Part shown: positions 16,151 through 24,778 of the stretch, piece after piece | Numbering within the stretch: position 1 is the stretch's first letter | Layout: each line of letters begins with the position of its first letter | Source: Streptomyces adustus | Lineage (GTDB): Bacteria; Actinomycetota; Actinomycetes; Streptomycetales; Streptomycetaceae | Length of the DNA stretch: 44,688 nucleotides | Direction: 5' to 3' | NCBI RefSeq assembly: GCF_009377175.1 | Contig: NZ_VJZD01000055.1 | Location: 1-44,688 of the forward strand | Translations under genes and position numbers: made by a program | Notes under the pieces: generated by a model | Databases searched by the model: none | Told to the model about the DNA's origin: nothing | Seen by the model: the letters and a program-made list of their open reading frames with translations, nothing else

Positions 16151-16745
16151 TCAGCGGCCGCAGCCGGCGTCCGACCGGCGCAGCCGGCCGAGAACGACGA
16201 GGGCGGAGCCTACGGCCATCGAGCCGACCGCCGTACTGCCGACGACGAGGGCCTGCCGGACCTGCCGTCCGGAACCGGTGCTTGCCAGACCCGGGGCGGA
16301 GGAGTCGGCAGAGGCCGCCGTCCCGGTGGTCGCACGGGCGGCCTGCTCGACCAGTTGGGCGACCGCGCCGGGCTGGGACACCGTGACGGCGTGCGACGCC
16401 TTGATCTCGACGGCATTGGCGTGGGCGCGCTGGGCCATGAAGCGTTGCGAGGCCGGCGGGATGTTGCGGTCCTCCGTGGTGATCAGGGTCCAGGAGGGGA
16501 TGGTCTTCCAGGCGGCCTTCGTGGCCTTCTCCTGCAGGGCAGAGGCTGCCACGGGACGCTGGGTGGCGGCCATCTGGTCCGTCACCGACATGGGCACGTC
16601 GGCGGCGAACTGGTCGTGGAACTTATCGACCTTGATGTACTCGTCGGTCCCGGTGCCGCCTCCCGGAAGCGGGAACGACACGCTGCGCAGGGTGGGGCCG
16701 AGCGTGCTCCCGGGGAACTTGTTGGAGAGGTCCAGAGCGCTCTCA
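16151..16745 (-). pseudogene. alpha/beta hydrolase, C-terminal part
   Basis: Read leftwards, the sequence has VDKFHDQFAADVPMS, WKTIPSWTLITTEDRNIPP and the catalytic His context IKASHAVTVSQPGAVAQLV of small esterase/alpha-beta hydrolases. A Gly/Ala-rich hydrophobic tail with basic residues follows (about the last 60 codons), like a membrane anchor. The half that would carry the nucleophilic Ser is missing: at about 16745 the frame breaks into IS1182 sequence on the opposite strand. The gene was therefore probably cut by that insertion and later rearranged. Confidence 0.72.
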
Positions 16746-17188
16746 CCAGCACACCCTGGAAACCGACCTTGGGCGACGGGCATCCGCGGCTGTCCGTCCT
16801 CTTGCCCAGCAAGGCATGCCGGGAATGCGAGGACCGCGGGAAGTGCACCGGCAACGTCGATGGCAAAGGGCGCCACATCCTCCTCCTGCCCGAACCCCAG
16901 CAGAAGATCCAGTCACAGGTCAGGAAAGACCAGAAGACCAGCAACTGGCTGCAGCGCTGTGCCATCCGATCAGGCTGCGAAGCCACTGTCTCAGAAACGG
17001 TCCACGCTCATGGCTTGCGCCACTGCCGCTATCGCGGCCTGGCAAAGACACACGTCCAACACGTCCTCACAGCCGCCGGAACGAACACCGACCGACTCAG
17101 TGACTACTTCCTGCCCGGCACCACACCGACTTCTCCGCCACGACCACCCAGCCACTTCAAGCGGCTCTGCCAATCACTGCCGACCTAG
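16743..17188 (+). pseudogene. IS1182-family transposase, C-terminal fragment
   Basis: About 145 codons matching the end of IS1182 transposases: a CxxC segment (KACRECEDRGKCTG), then LQRCAIRSGCEATVSETV holding the final catalytic Glu region, then HGLRHCRYRGLAKTHVQHV. The N-terminal two thirds are missing. The left edge meets the broken hydrolase. No terminal repeats were found. Confidence 0.78.
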
Positions 17189-17221
17189 AGATCACCAACA
17201 GCATCAGTTCAGTGAATCCCC

Positions 17222-17512
17222 ATGTCAGCGGCAGGAGAGTGGGACCCTGTGCACACCGGTCAGACGGCGGTCTTCGGGAGCGGGTCCTCGCTGACCGTCC
17301 GCGCCGACAACAAGCGGAACTTCAACGCGCCGGATCTGGAAATCCTCCTGCTCGGCGGCAGATTGATCCACGAACCCATGGCCCACTACGGGCCGTTAGT
17401 GATGAACACTTGCGACGAGCTGGAGCAGGCCTTCGAGGACTTCCAGGAGGGACGCCTGGGCACCTTTTCAGTCGTGTACACGATGTCGGAGAACGGCCCT
17501 GGGGAGTCCTGA
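17222..17512 (+). pseudogene. pirin family protein, C-terminal fragment
   Basis: The 96-codon frame contains ILLLGGRLIHEPMAHYGPLV and NTCDELEQAFEDFQEGRLGT, the hallmark end of pirin C-terminal cupin domains. Intact pirins are about 300 residues and begin with the metal-binding cupin, which is absent here. An ATG at 17222 exists but the sequence before residue 25 is not pirin-like. It is a relic next to the IS1182 scrap. The following 277 bases (17513-17789) hold no supportable gene. Confidence 0.72.
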
Positions 17513-17789
17513 TCACGGCCTGCCAGCGCGCAAGGTGCCCGTTGGGGCCCGCCAGAGTGCCCGAGAGGGCCGCATGGCGCCGGCGGGAGCGGAACGGGCG
17601 GCAGGGTGGCTTAGGTTGCCGGGGGCGGGTGTGCGGACCGCCTCTACGAACCTTGGACGCGGGGAACACCGTCTCCGTAGCCCCGGCGACCGTCCGCACT
17701 CGCGGCCCTTGTGGGATGGTGCCGGGTGCCTCACCGGACCGGCGCGATGCTGGCCGCCAAGTTCGTGAAAGCGACCGGCCGAATCTACT

Positions 17790-18362
17790 GTGAAGAACGT
17801 CGAGCAACCTGTGTTCTTGCCATCGATACGACTCGAGCGGTACTCGCGAAGGCTGATGGGACTGGTTTCGCGTGCCCGGGGGAACCGCGGTCCGCACCTT
17901 GCGAGAAGAGTGGCGCTCGGGGCCACGGTCACCGTGCTGGGGGCCGCGGCCGTCTTCGCGACGTCCGCGTCGCACTCCTCCGTGAACCAAGGGCGTCGCC
18001 ACGACGTGCCCGTGGCCATCGAGGCCGGCTCCGTATGCACATCGCTGACGGACCGCCGCTACGAAGTCTCCTGCGGGACGACCGCGTTCGGAGACATCCG
18101 CTACAACTGCACCGCGGGCCAACGCGTCAGATGCCCGCGCACCGCCGCTGTGACCTTGCGCAATGTGGGGCGGATACCGATGGCGGTCATTGTGGTGAGC
18201 GGCGTGCGCGAGGGGGACCGACGCTTTGCGCCTCCCACTGCTCTCGCTCCGGGAAGCACGGTGACACTGCGTCCGCGCCCCGAGGGCGGGTATTTCTTCG
18301 ACATCCTCGTTCGCTCGGTGAAACCCGGCCACGGCGTAGTGAAGGTCCTGGCTGTCCGCTGA
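17790..18362 (+). CDS. hypothetical membrane-anchored or exported protein
   Basis: 190 residues from GTG17790, or 168 from ATG17856; neither has a strong ribosome site. A basic stretch (VSRARGNRGPHLARR) precedes one hydrophobic segment (VALGATVTVLGAAAVFA, about residues 42-58), after which the chain should lie outside the cell. The outer part has four Cys (VCTSL, VSCGT, YNCTAG, VRCPRT), enough for two disulphides, and beta-rich text such as VTLRNVGRIPMAVIVVSGV, an immunoglobulin- or DUF11-like pattern. Family not recognised. It appears intact although surrounded by relics, and codon bias is normal. Confidence 0.6.
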   Translation: MKNVEQPVFLPSIRLERYSRRLMGLVSRARGNRGPHLARRVALGATVTVLGAAAVFATSASHSSVNQGRRHDVPVAIEAGSVCTSLTDRRYEVSCGTTAFGDIRYNCTAGQRVRCPRTAAVTLRNVGRIPMAVIVVSGVREGDRRFAPPTALAPGSTVTLRPRPEGGYFFDILVRSVKPGHGVVKVLAVR

Positions 18363-18769
18363 CGCCCCTCGGTGCCGGATGCCAGCCCGAACGACAGCTG
18401 CGTGGTGGGGGAGCGGCCCTTGTACCGTCAGGTGGACATGGGCGTCGCCGCGTGGACCGAGTGCCGGCGAACGTGCGAGCGTACGTCGGGCCATGGTCTA
18501 CGCCTTTGCGTGACCGGCGTCGAAGCAAGACCTATACGGGAGCCTGCCAGACGGTCACCTGACGTTAGCCTCGCGCTTTCATGAAGTGGACTGCCCGGCA
18601 GGCGTTCAGGAAAGCAGAAAGTACCTCTGAACAGCAAGAATGAGGACTGTCGAGGTCCTTGTTCCTGCCGAAATCAGAGGCACTTCCCAGGTGTAGCACT
18701 CTCTCGGGTTTTATCCCCGTGTCCGCGTCCAGGACGACGGCCGCCAGGACGTCTCCCAGGCGCCACATG
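18363..18769. other. stretch without a supportable gene
   Basis: About 400 bases between the exported protein and the P450 relic. Open frames are present on both strands but none has protein-like motifs. The AT-richer patch at 18560-18720 may be junction DNA. Confidence 0.4.
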
Positions 18770-19190
18770 AACGTGCGCCACTGGGCCCGCGCTTAGCACC
18801 TCCACCATCTCCCGGTTGGCCGCCATCGCCTCGGCCGGGCCGATGTCCGTGGCCACGATCTGGTTGGAGAGGTGGTGCAGCCGGTCGTGGTGGGCCTCGT
18901 CCACACCCAGCAGTTCGCAGATCGACGACGCCGTCCTCGGCGGCGGCCCCTTCCAGACCGTTCAGCAGACGGGACGTCAGCTCCACAAGGTACGAACGGA
19001 GTTCCTCGACCCGGCGGGCCGTGAATGCCTTACTCATCAGCGACCGCAGCCGCCGGTGGTCGGCGCCGTCCGCGGTCGTCATCCCCTGCACCGCGGCGAA
19101 CGTCTTAAGCGGCCAGCCATCGGCTATCTCCCCGGCCTGGAGCGCAGTGAAGTGCCCTGCGTCGGGGTGCGCGAGGAACTGTTCTCTCCG
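18770..19190 (-). pseudogene. cytochrome P450 fragment with frameshift
   Basis: Read leftwards from about 19180: FLAHPDAGHFTALQAGEI, ADGWPLKTFAAVQGMTTADG, then DHRRLRSLMSKAFTARRVEE, the B'/C-helix region of actinobacterial CYP enzymes including the HRRLR motif. After VVDLR the frame shifts near 18905 and continues as VDEAHHDRLHHLSNQIVA and AEAMAANREMVEVL. The I-helix, ExxR and heme-Cys loop are all missing. It is a remnant of a class I P450, perhaps from a secondary-metabolite cluster. Confidence 0.72.
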
Positions 19191-19208
19191 CTAGGCGGAG
19201 GTGTCCCG
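19181..19208 (+). repeat. orphan sequence resembling the CRISPR repeat
   Basis: CTCCGC-TAG-GCGGAG followed by GTGTCCCG matches the stem and the complete 8-base 3' handle of the type I-E repeat (array read on the minus strand), with one base fewer in the loop and differences in the first five bases. No second copy was seen 61 bases away, so it is not an array. It overlaps the start of the P450 relic. Confidence 0.5.
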
Positions 19209-19620
19209 TGCCGGGAGTGGTGCAGCTGCAGCTGCGCGTTGCTGGTGGCGGTTGCGCGGAGGGTGGGAGCATGTCGGTGCAGGCGGACCGTCTGGCGCGG
19301 GAGATTGCTGGGCGGACCCTGTCGGAGAGCTGACAGCACTCACGGTCCGGCCGGCAGAGCGCATCCGGGAGCGGTGCGCAACGGAGTGCGCAACGCCGGT
19401 GAGGCCGGCTGCCGGTGCTGCGCAGATTCGGCGAGACCGGCGTGTGTAGTCGTTCAGGTCGGTGTGCGCAGCCGCATCGGGGAGGGGTGGCTGCGCAGTT
19501 CGCACTCCCACGCAAGCGGGTTGCGCATGCGTTGCGTGATCGGCTGGGCAGTGCTGTGGCCTGCGTGGTTGGGGTCTGTGTAGTCGTGGTCGGGGTTCAT
19601 GGTCGGCCCCGCACGGTGCG
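19209..19620. other. stretch without a supportable gene
   Basis: About 400 GC-rich bases. Frames are open in several directions but without motifs. Possibly further decayed coding DNA. Confidence 0.35.
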
Positions 19621-19846
19621 GTGCGCAGGGCAGCGTATTGCGCCGATGGGCGTCCTTGAGGAACGCGAGCCCGGTCTCGGTCACCGTCAGACCATGACCG
19701 ACCCGCAGCCGCAATGTCGTGGGATCGGACGCGGTCTTCGGCGCCCGCCGTCCACGGAATTCCGGCCAGTCGGCAGCGACTTGCACTCCATAACCGGTCG
19801 GGAACCACACCTGAGTGCGGCCGGCCCGGGCCGGCGTGATCCGGCA
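19621..19846 (-). pseudogene. replication-relaxation protein fragment
   Basis: About 75 codons read leftwards: VWFPTGYGVQVAADWPEFRG, KTASDPTTLRLRVGHGLTV, TETGLAFLKDA. This is the winged-helix to catalytic-linker portion of the replication-relaxation family (relaxase-like proteins of actinobacterial mobile elements). Both ends are missing. It abuts the truncated IS5 transposase. It is further evidence that plasmid DNA was once present here. Confidence 0.6.
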
Positions 19847-20133
19847 GCGTCCTCGGCGGCCTGCACCCTCGACAGCAGCATCTGCTAGGTCCCGTCCGCC
19901 GACCAGCGGCGATGACGCTTGTAGACCGTCTCCCACGGCCCGAACCGCTCCGGCAGATCCCGCCACTGCACCCCCGTACGCACCCGGTACAGCACCCCGT
20001 TGATCACCCGGCGGTGATCACTCCACCGGCCCCCGCGCGTACCACCACGAGGTAAGAACGACTCCAGCCGATCCCACTCCGCGTTCGTCAGATCACCGCG
20101 TCCCATGCAGCCAGCCTGCCGCCAACACCCCAC
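19840..20133 (-). pseudogene. IS5-family transposase, N-terminal fragment with nonsense codon
   Basis: The sequence starts MGRGDLTNAEWDRLESFLP and goes on through GVLYRVRTGVQWRDLPERFG and the expected TVYKRHRRWSADGT, the DUF4096 head of IS5-like transposases. A TAG at 19885-19887 then interrupts it where Trp (TGG) is expected, and the same frame continues QMLLSRVQAAEDAAG before homology ends. The DDE catalytic part is gone. The intact IS5-group element inserted about 30 bases away on the right. Confidence 0.8.
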
Positions 20134-20165
20134 TCATGTAAGGAGATCCGAGAAACAGTGCCTAG

Positions 20166-21001
20166 AGGTTGTCCCGTAACCGGTGAGGCGGTTGGTGCGT
20201 TGGCTGGGCATGGGTGGGGTGATCTCAGCAGGTGATCCGAAGTGGATCGAGCCGTTCTCGGGTCTGAGCGAGGTGCAGTTCGGCAGGTTGGTCGCGTTGG
20301 TGCGGCGCCGTGGTGGCGACGTGCAGCGTGGCCGGCCCTGGCGGCTGTCGCTGGAGGACCGGGTGCTGCTGGTGGCGACGTATTGGCGTACGAACCTCAC
20401 GTTGCGGCAGGTGGCGCCGTTGTTCGGGGTGTCGAAGTCCGCGGCCGACAGAATCCTGGACCACCTCGCACCTCTGCTGGCGATCTCGCCGGCGCGTCGG
20501 CCGCGCAAGGACACCGTGTACATCGTCGACGGCACCCTGGTACCTACGCGCGACCGTGCTGTCGCCGCTTCCAGCAAGAACTACCGGTACTCGACGAACC
20601 TGCAGGTTGTCATCGACGCGAACAGCCGCCTGGTGGTGGCGGTAGGCCTGCCGCTGCCGGGCAGCCGCAACGACTGCCGGGCGTTCACCGAATCCGGCGT
20701 CGACCGGGCCTGTCGGGGTGCACCGACCATCGCCGACGGCGGCTACCAGGGCACCGGCCTGCTCATCCCGCACCGCAGACGGCGAGGTCAGACGCACCTG
20801 AGCCCGCAGCAGGAGGCGGAGAATGCCGTCCACCGCCGGGCGCGAGCCCGGGTGGAGCACGCCCTGTCCCGACTGAAGAACTGGAAAATCCTGCGGGACT
20901 GCCGACTGAAGGGCAACGGCGTTCATCAAGCCATGCTCGGCATCGCCAGGCTCCACAACATGGCCCTCACCGGATAACCGACATCTCATACGGGACAACC
21001 T
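20166..21001 (+). mobile_element. complete IS5-family insertion sequence (836 bp)
   Basis: The ends are perfect inverted repeats (AGGTTGTCCCGTA / TACGGGACAACCT), flanked on both sides by CTAG (20162-20165 and 21002-21005), the likely target duplication. One transposase gene fills it. Because CTAG is itself palindromic, the match of the arms extends to 16 bp (20163-20178 with 20989-21004). Confidence 0.85.
20183..20977 (+). CDS. IS5-family DDE transposase
   Basis: 264 residues from GTG20183, or 255 from ATG20210. An N-terminal HTH_Tnp_4-like segment (TNLTLRQVAPLFGVSKSAAD) precedes the DDE_Tnp_4 nuclease core: first Asp in VYIVDGTLVPT, second in TIADGGYQG, Glu in RARVEHALSRLKNWKIL. The frame is intact and the element has both inverted repeats and a target duplication, so it is likely recent and potentially mobile. 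It lands beside an older, broken IS5 relative of a different subgroup. Confidence 0.92.
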   Translation: MRRLVRWLGMGGVISAGDPKWIEPFSGLSEVQFGRLVALVRRRGGDVQRGRPWRLSLEDRVLLVATYWRTNLTLRQVAPLFGVSKSAADRILDHLAPLLAISPARRPRKDTVYIVDGTLVPTRDRAVAASSKNYRYSTNLQVVIDANSRLVVAVGLPLPGSRNDCRAFTESGVDRACRGAPTIADGGYQGTGLLIPHRRRRGQTHLSPQQEAENAVHRRARARVEHALSRLKNWKILRDCRLKGNGVHQAMLGIARLHNMALTG

Positions 21002-21072
21002 CTAGACGCTGAACGGTCGGTGCCGCCCATGCGTCGGAGGAGGGACACGACGGTCGCAGAACTGGGGTGGAG

Positions 21073-21936
21073 ATGCGCAAGGGGTTCGCGGTGGCGGTGG
21101 TTCTGCTCGGCTTGGCGGCCGTTGGGTGCGACGGCGGGATGCGGGACGGCCTCGTCGTCACCGGCACGCCTCCGGCCACGCCGTACGCCGGGCGGCTGGA
21201 CGTGCCGTTCAAGGAGAGCGCCGATGGCAGCGCGGCAGAATTCGAGGAGAGTTCGGGTGCGGCCGGACGTGCACTGGAGTGCGACGGTGAGATCTACTCG
21301 GGCAGCGGGGGTGACGAGTGGGGCAAGAGCGACGGCGGCTCGACGCCGGAGGAAGGTCTGAACGCGTACTTCGACATGAACCAGTCCGAACTACCCGACC
21401 GCGGCTACCGGGTGGAGCGCAAGGGCGAGGGGCGGGTCCTGTTCTCCTACGACGTCGGAGGCCAGACCAAGGTCGCCGTCGTCGTCGCCAAGGACCAGCC
21501 GAACCGGCCCGGTTGGGGCCCGGAGACCAGCGCCTCCTGCGACCCGTCCGAACTTCCGGCGAGCTTCACCGACACCAAGTTCGAAATCTGGACCGACCGG
21601 GACGGCCAGCGCGTGCCCACGACGACGGTGAGCAGCTATGCGGGGTCGGAGCACTGCGACTGGGAGAGCGTGCATTTTCTCGCGCTGGACGAGGGCGAGG
21701 ACGCCAGGCAGTACGCCCGCGATCCGGACGGGGCGCTGGGGGATGGTGAGCTGCTGACCTCCGCTTACGACGGAGACGTCCGTATGCCCGCCGACGCGCG
21801 CGACACCGGATACCGCTTCGGCGACTGGGCGCTGTGGCTGACGGACGACAAGGCCACGGCGTATGTACGCACGTCCGGTCCGTCCGGCGCGGTGGAAGCG
21901 TGGCCCGCCGCGAAGGAGTGGGTGGCCTGCAGGTGA
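21073..21936 (+). CDS. hypothetical lipoprotein
   Basis: 287 residues. The N-terminus MRKGFAVAVVLLGLAAVGC is a lipoprotein signal with lipobox AVGC and lipidated Cys19. ATG21073 is chosen as it places the signal correctly; GTG21067 would add two residues, and GGGGTGG lies over that region as ribosome site. The rest is hydrophilic and beta-rich with no recognised domain, including the segments ELPDRGYRVERKGEGRVLFS, AVVVAKDQPNRPGWG and GYRFGDWALWLTDDKATAYV. Two Cys in the middle and one at the penultimate position may form disulphides. It looks intact, and the IS5 element inserted about 70 bases upstream may have displaced its promoter. Confidence 0.78.
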   Translation: MRKGFAVAVVLLGLAAVGCDGGMRDGLVVTGTPPATPYAGRLDVPFKESADGSAAEFEESSGAAGRALECDGEIYSGSGGDEWGKSDGGSTPEEGLNAYFDMNQSELPDRGYRVERKGEGRVLFSYDVGGQTKVAVVVAKDQPNRPGWGPETSASCDPSELPASFTDTKFEIWTDRDGQRVPTTTVSSYAGSEHCDWESVHFLALDEGEDARQYARDPDGALGDGELLTSAYDGDVRMPADARDTGYRFGDWALWLTDDKATAYVRTSGPSGAVEAWPAAKEWVACR

Positions 21937-22175
21937 GGGGTGAGCGGCAGGTGTACACCGACACTGCTTGAGGATCCCGGTGACGTGGCCGTGGGATCGC
22001 CAGGTGCGCCGCCGCTTCACCACGCGCCGTTCGTCCGTGCGCAGAAGCCCGAGGCTTGACCGTATCCAGGTCGGGCAAGCTACCGGCCTCCCTACCATTC
22101 CTCCTACTGGCACGTGCGATGCGCTGCGCATTATTTGTGCAGGTCAAACCCGTTGTCCGTCCCCGACCATGCCTG

Positions 22176-22535
22176 CCCTACAACATCTGGCGGATCGACA
22201 ACCGGCTTCGCCTGGCCGCCACGCCTCCCGAGTTGCGGCACCCGGTGAGCGAGTATTTCCGGCGCAACTTCTCGATCACCACGAGCGGGCATTTCTGCAC
22301 GCCGAGCCTGCTGGCCGCCATCGCCCTCCTCGGCGACGACCGGGTCATGTTCTCCGTCGACTACCCCTTCGAGGACATGGCGCAGGCCGCAATCTGGTTC
22401 GACGGCCTCGACCTGCCCGACGGTCAGTGGCGGAGCATCGCCCACGACAACGCCGTGGTGTTGCTCGGACTCCGGGACCTGCTGCCAGCAATACCGGCAG
22501 GCCGCGGCGCCGCATCGGGCCTCAGTAGCCGTTGA
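22176..22535 (+). pseudogene. amidohydrolase (resorcylate decarboxylase-like), C-terminal fragment
   Basis: The text WRIDNRLRL, VSEYFRRNFSITTSGHF and GDDRVMFSVDYPFEDMAQA matches the end of metal-dependent amidohydrolases of the ACMSD / gamma-resorcylate decarboxylase group. The Asp of SVDYPFE corresponds to a metal ligand. About 230 N-terminal residues, including the other ligands, are missing, and no start signal exists. The frame runs into the hairpin region before the IS1380 gene. Confidence 0.75.
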
Positions 22536-22607
22536 CGTTCCGATTTTGAGCGGTCTCCGTCGAGCGGGAGTCCCGATCGAGTGGCCGCGGGGCGCTTGGC
22601 GCATACG

Positions 22608-22668
22608 AGCGGGGTTTCCTGAACAGCTCGGTGGTGTTGAATCACCGAGCTGTTCAGGAAACCCCGCT
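22608..22668. repeat. 26-bp perfect inverted repeat
   Basis: Arms 22608-22633 and 22643-22668 (core CCTGAACAGCTCGGTG and its complement) around a 9-base loop GTGTTGAAT. It lies between the amidohydrolase relic and the IS1380 gene. It could be a terminator or abutting transposon ends. The rest of 22536-22830 shows no gene. Confidence 0.75.
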
Positions 22669-22830
22669 GCCGGGCCACCCCCCCCGCCGAGGTGACCCGA
22701 TAAGGACTGACTCAGCCCGGGCTGCTCAGCGGAATTCGGTGATCTGGCGCTCCGATAGAAGAAAGGCGCCCGTGACCTGCGAGGATGCGATTGCTGAAGT
22801 CGGATCCGGTGCAGAAGTCAGGACACCTTT

Positions 22831-24264
22831 GTGGTGCGCAACACTACCGCGTGGGACCACGGTCTGAAGGTCGGGGCGGACGGCAAGGGCATGGTCGGAC
22901 ACAGCGGGGCAGTCCTGCTCCGCCGCCTCGCGGACAGGAGCGGGCTGGTCACCGCGCTGACCGGGGTGTTCCCCACAGGTGGGAGCGGGTGGCGGGACCG
23001 AGCCGTGGTCTTCGTCCACCTCGCGATATCGATCGCGCTCGGCGCCCGCAACGTCTTGGAGGCCGAACACCTCGGCCGCCATCAGCACTGGCTGTTCGGA
23101 CCGGTTGCCTCGGACTCGACGGTCCGCCGTCTGCTGGCCGGCTTGGACGAGGACATGTTCGCCGCGCTGTCGCGGGCGAGGGCGAAGGCCCGCCGGATCG
23201 TGTGGACCTGGCTGGCCCTGCGTCCGCAGGCTTTCGCCTGGCTGACCATCGCCGGGAAACTCCTGAAGGGGTGGGTGATCGTCGACATCGATGCCACGAT
23301 CATCACCGCCGCCTCGAAGAAGGAAGGCGCATCGCCCACCTTCAAGCGCACGTTCGGCTTTCACCCGCTGGCCGCGTGGTGCGCGAACACGCAGGAATGC
23401 CTGGCCATGCTGCTGCGGCCGGGCAGTGCCGGATCGAACACCGCCGCCGACCACATCACCGTCGTCGCCCAGTCCCTGCACCAGATCCCGGGCTCCTCCA
23501 GCGCGAAACTCCTGTTCAGGGTCGACGGCGCAGGCGCCACCCACGACCTGCACGAACACTTCGAGAAACTCAACACGATGCGGCGGCGGGTCCGCTTCAC
23601 CACCGGCTGGACGATCACCGAGGCGGACGAGGCCGCCATCGCCCAACTCCCCGAAGCGGCCTGGGAGACCAGCCTCAAGCAGGACGGCAGCCCGCACGAT
23701 CCGGACCACAGCGGCGTGGCCGAACTGACCGGCCTGAACCGGCGGGAGGGCTGGAGCGACGGACTGCGGCTGATCGTCCGCCGCGTCCGCCCGTCGGGCC
23801 GCCACACCGAGAACCTCACCGACCTGGAGAAGAAGACCGGCTGGAAGTACTCGGTCATCGCTACCAACATCACCAAAATGTGGGGCATCCCCGGCTCGCA
23901 CCAGATCCAGTGGATCGACGCCCTGCACCGGCACCACGCGGTCGTCGAGGACCGGGTGCGGACGAACAAGGCGATGGGCCTGCACAACCTGCCCGCCAAG
24001 TCATGGACTATGAACCGAGGTTGGACGGCCGCTGCGAACCTCGCCGCCGACCTGGACTCCTGGCTCCGTCTCCTCGCCCTGCACGACCAGGACGGCCTGG
24101 CCGACGCCGAACCCCAGACCATGCGCATGCGGATCTACCACCAGACCGGCCGCCTCGCCAGGCACGCCCGACTCCGGCACCTCCGCCTCGAGGCGACCTG
24201 GCCGTGGGCGAAGGCGTTCACCCTCGCCTGGGAACGGCTCGCAAGTCTGCCCCAGGTCACCTGA
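22831..24264 (+). CDS. IS1380-family transposase
   Basis: 477 residues starting GTG22831. It has the DDE_Tnp_1 layout of IS1380: an N-terminal region with VFVHLAISIALGARNV; first Asp in VIVDIDATIITA; a second in LLFRVDGAGA (the conserved RxDS/RxDG position); and a C-terminal Glu region around KKTGWKYSVIATNI to YHQTGRLARHARLR. No break is seen, so it is possibly active. Terminal inverted repeats should lie within about 150 bases on each side but could not be matched by eye. Confidence 0.88.
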   Translation: MVRNTTAWDHGLKVGADGKGMVGHSGAVLLRRLADRSGLVTALTGVFPTGGSGWRDRAVVFVHLAISIALGARNVLEAEHLGRHQHWLFGPVASDSTVRRLLAGLDEDMFAALSRARAKARRIVWTWLALRPQAFAWLTIAGKLLKGWVIVDIDATIITAASKKEGASPTFKRTFGFHPLAAWCANTQECLAMLLRPGSAGSNTAADHITVVAQSLHQIPGSSSAKLLFRVDGAGATHDLHEHFEKLNTMRRRVRFTTGWTITEADEAAIAQLPEAAWETSLKQDGSPHDPDHSGVAELTGLNRREGWSDGLRLIVRRVRPSGRHTENLTDLEKKTGWKYSVIATNITKMWGIPGSHQIQWIDALHRHHAVVEDRVRTNKAMGLHNLPAKSWTMNRGWTAAANLAADLDSWLRLLALHDQDGLADAEPQTMRMRIYHQTGRLARHARLRHLRLEATWPWAKAFTLAWERLASLPQVT

Positions 24265-24766
24265 CCAGCACGTTCGATCCCAGCAAGGACCAGGAAGGAG
24301 GAGAGCCGCAGTTTCCGGGCCGGTGGAACCCGGCGCAGCCGCAGCGACACGCGACGACCCCGCCCGTCCTCCAGCGGAACAAAACGGGGCGAACTCACTG
24401 ACTCGCACGGCCGCGATCACCACTGACGAATCGAGGCTGACTCCCATCACCGGCTTGCAACGTCATTTTCCTGGACGACTTACTCCAGTCTGTCCGCACG
24501 CATTAGCTCGTGCAGTGTGCCGCGTGCAGATCTTCATGCCGCAGCTGCGCCGCCTGTGTAGGTTTGGTTGAAAGCAGTATGGAATTGGCAGCTCCCTCGA
24601 TGAGCCACCGTCTATCAACCAGATTTCGCACAGAAGGACTTTGAGGCATGGTAGTTGCCTGAATTACCTACGCATTCCCTTCATGCTTGACGCATTGAGG
24701 TGAGCATTGCGATGATCTTAGTCGCCCTTTGATTTTCGACTGAGGAATTCAAATAATGCGCACCTC
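24265..24766. other. non-coding stretch, AT-rich toward its right end
   Basis: About 500 bases with no supportable gene. The left part is GC-rich and should contain the right end of the IS1380 element. From about 24540 composition becomes AT-rich, as is typical of a promoter region, leading into the TAGTAT box. Confidence 0.5.
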
Positions 24767-24772
24767 TAGTAT
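24767..24772 (+). promoter_or_regulatory. -10 box of a leaderless secreted-protein gene
   Basis: TAGTAT lies 6 bases before ATG24779, so transcription probably starts at the start codon. The 35 region has no good match. Confidence 0.45.
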
Positions 24773-24778
24773 CCGGAA

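Noticed and set aside
22785..24401. A 538-codon alternative frame over the IS1380 transposase
   Set aside because: Arg/Pro-rich shadow. The overlapping frame at 22831 has the transposase motifs.
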